Positions 7,725-8,327 of a stretch of 8,327 nt of DNA are shown here, one piece after another. A program made the position numbers and the translations under genes. This DNA comes from Prevotella sp. GTDB lineage: Bacteria > Bacteroidota > Bacteroidia > Bacteroidales > Bacteroidaceae. The notes below the pieces were generated by a model. That model did no database searches, had not been told where the DNA came from, and saw only the letters and a program-made list of their open reading frames with translations. The stretch is from contig JAFRQC010000030.1 in assembly GCA_017428805.1 (NCBI GenBank), positions 1-8,327 of the forward strand. The letters are read 5' to 3'. Numbering within the stretch: the stretch's first letter is position 1; each line of letters starts with the position of its first letter.

Positions 7725-7743
7725 TAATTTTGCTGCAAAATTA
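7725..7743 (-). promoter_or_regulatory. flavodoxin promoter -7 box within a 19-bp perfect palindrome
   Basis: TAATTTTGCTGCAAAATTA is a perfect inverted repeat (9-bp arms, 1-base centre at 7734), ending 8 bases before the flavodoxin ATG. On the minus strand 7736-7743 reads TAATTTTG, an exact match to the Bacteroidetes -7 consensus TAnnTTTG. No good TTTG -33 box is seen about 20 bases further upstream, which fits an activator-dependent promoter. The symmetry also makes it a candidate operator. Confidence 0.5.
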
Positions 7744-7762
7744 CACATTTTCTGTGATATTG

Positions 7763-7801
7763 CCGTTATACGAATTACGGTTTCTTTTACCCAAATTACG
7801 G
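7763..7801 (-). promoter_or_regulatory. candidate regulator-binding repeats upstream of the flavodoxin gene
   Basis: AATTACGG occurs at 7773-7780 and again at 7794-7801, exactly 21 bases apart, which is two helical turns. The first copy also forms an imperfect palindrome with CCGTTAT at 7763-7769. Viewed from the flavodoxin gene they lie about 20-60 bases upstream of the -7 box, where AraC-type or response-regulator activators bind. No regulator gene is in the window. Confidence 0.35.
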
Positions 7802-7950
7802 ATTCTCCCCCCTTTGCCCCTTTTCCGTCCAAACTCACTTGGCGGTGGGGTGTTATCTTTGTAGAACCCAGCCATAAGGCTTACCCCTAACATCTCTGCC
7901 CCCTCCCGAAGGGGGGAGGAGGAACCCACCCCAACCTCTCCCGAGGGGAG
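7802..7950. repeat. GC-rich palindromic intergenic repeat, REP-like
   Basis: This stretch stands out by long C and G runs in AT-rich surroundings. CCTCCC (7902-7907) pairs with GGGAGG (7914-7919), and TCTCCC (7937-7942) pairs with GGGAGA (7946-7951) around GAG. The two hairpins are joined by a CCCACCCCAACC segment. C-rich hairpins of the CCCTCCCGAAGGGGGG type are scattered between genes in many Bacteroidetes, so this is probably a copy of a dispersed repeat. The left part (7802-7875) contains TATCTTTG at 7854-7861, an exact -7-like box on the plus strand with no gene downstream. No coding sense is evident on either strand. Confidence 0.5.
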
Positions 7951-8192
7951 AAAACACGAAAAAATCGTTGTTGTTGTTTTGTGAGATTTTTGTAGATTTT
8001 TGTCCAATTGGCGAGACGTAAAGAAATTTCTGAATTTTCATGCGGTGAGACTTGCGCGGAAGTCAGCAAACGGGATTTTGGCGGCAAATGTGCGAGTTTT
8101 GAGGCACTTTTTGCAACTTATTGATAGTGAAATCTTTACGCGGAAGGTTTTGTTTTTGAGTGTTCTTTTTTATTTCCCCGAACTTTAAAGGT
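7951..8192. other. non-coding G/T-rich DNA between the repeat and the transposase
   Basis: No gene is supported here. It begins with GTTGTTGTTGTTTTGTG, followed by a tandem 10-mer AGATTTTTGT twice (7984-8003). CGTAAAGA (8017-8024) has an inverted copy TCTTTACG (8133-8140), and CGCGGAAG occurs at 8055-8062 and 8139-8146. The plus strand is clearly richer in G and T than in C and A. The outer part next to the transposase may include the end of the insertion sequence. Confidence 0.4.
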
Positions 8193-8327
8193 TCATCCGA
8201 GAAATGACGTGATGCCCTTGTTATGAAGGTCATATAGTCTGAGTTTAAAGTATTGTTCATCCCTGAATCCATAGGCCTCTCTTTTAAGTACCTTGATTTT
8301 ATTGTTGATTCCTTCCACTTTGGCTGT
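8180..8327 (-). mobile_element. end of an ISL3-family insertion sequence (partial, inner side off-window)
   Basis: The transposase end places the 3' end of an insertion sequence here. In this family the terminal inverted repeat usually lies close after the transposase stop codon. The palindromic GAACTTTAAAGGTTC at 8180-8194 overlaps the stop and could lie in or near it. The other end is outside the window, so neither the inverted repeat nor the 8-bp target duplication can be confirmed, and the left boundary given is a guess. Confidence 0.45.
8193..8327 (-). CDS. ISL3-family transposase, C-terminal end (partial)
   Basis: The minus strand from the right edge reads 44 residues, TAKVEGINNKIKVLKREAYG and then FRDEQYFKLRLYDLHNKGIT, ending SFLG before TGA at 8195-8193. 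The pattern EGxNNxIKxxKRxAYGFR is the hallmark C-terminal block of ISL3-type (IS204/IS1001/IS1096/IS1165) DDE transposases. The Glu in VEGINN is expected to be the third catalytic acid. The rest of the gene lies beyond the window, so it cannot be said whether the element is intact. The stretch is open from the edge to its stop with no break. A transposase of this group cuts and joins the ends of its own element. Confidence 0.8.
   Translation of the reverse strand, partial: TAKVEGINNKIKVLKREAYGFRDEQYFKLRLYDLHNKGITSFLG

Noticed and set aside
7854..7861. Exact TATCTTTG -7-like box on the plus strand
   Set aside because: It has no -33 partner at proper spacing and no gene downstream; not listed as a separate promoter.
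7955..8003. GTT repeats and tandem 10-mer as a possible CRISPR or satellite
   Set aside because: Only two copies of the 10-mer and no spacer structure, so it is simple-sequence DNA.
7741..8041. Overlapping minus-strand open frames of 60-90 codons
   Set aside because: They cover GC-rich hairpin repeats and low-complexity DNA; the proline/glycine-rich translations are typical of reading through intergenic repeats.
8000..8272. Short open frames on both strands around the transposase end
   Set aside because: The frame that carries the ISL3 signature is a different one; these run across its stop and have no domain.

Overview
The window looks like a Bacteroidales chromosome, most likely Prevotella or a close relative. 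The reasons are the gene content (GH115 and GH2 glycan hydrolases with secretion signals), start codons mostly without strong Shine-Dalgarno sequences, a TAnnTTTG-type -7 promoter box, a flavodoxin-like lipoprotein, and GC-rich intergenic hairpins next to an insertion sequence. Genus is an inference; no rRNA or marker gene is present.

Layout. Bases 2-6050 hold three tightly packed plus-strand genes: the 3' end of an FAD/NAD(P)-dependent oxidoreductase (gap 19 bases), a GH115 enzyme predicted to remove (methyl)glucuronic acid from xylan (gap 6 bases), and a GH2 enzyme of the beta-mannosidase type. The spacing suggests one transcript. Both hydrolases carry N-terminal signal peptides, so they probably work in the periplasm or at the surface on side chains and oligosaccharide ends released from plant cell wall polymers. 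No SusC/SusD pair or regulator is in view. Bases 6124-6905 hold a ZIP-family metal transporter gene that is intact except for a one-base frameshift in a run of C. Bases 6906-7156 are a convergent intergenic region with several hairpins and an 18-bp-stem terminator. A minus-strand flavodoxin with a lipoprotein signal follows (7157-7717).

From 7718 to 8192 there is no convincing gene. This stretch holds the flavodoxin promoter region (a 19-bp perfect palindrome over a -7 box, and 8-bp direct repeats 21 bp apart), a C/G-rich palindromic repeat (about 7802-7950), a tandem 10-mer, and a G/T-rich stretch. The last 135 bases encode, on the minus strand, the C-terminal 44 residues of an ISL3-type transposase cut by the window edge.

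No clear new multi-gene system was found. The points most worth checking are the ZIP frameshift (error, decay, or recoding), the flavodoxin with two plausible starts giving membrane-anchored or cytosolic forms, the oxidoreductase lacking the usual His-Glu pair, and the regulatory DNA upstream of the flavodoxin.
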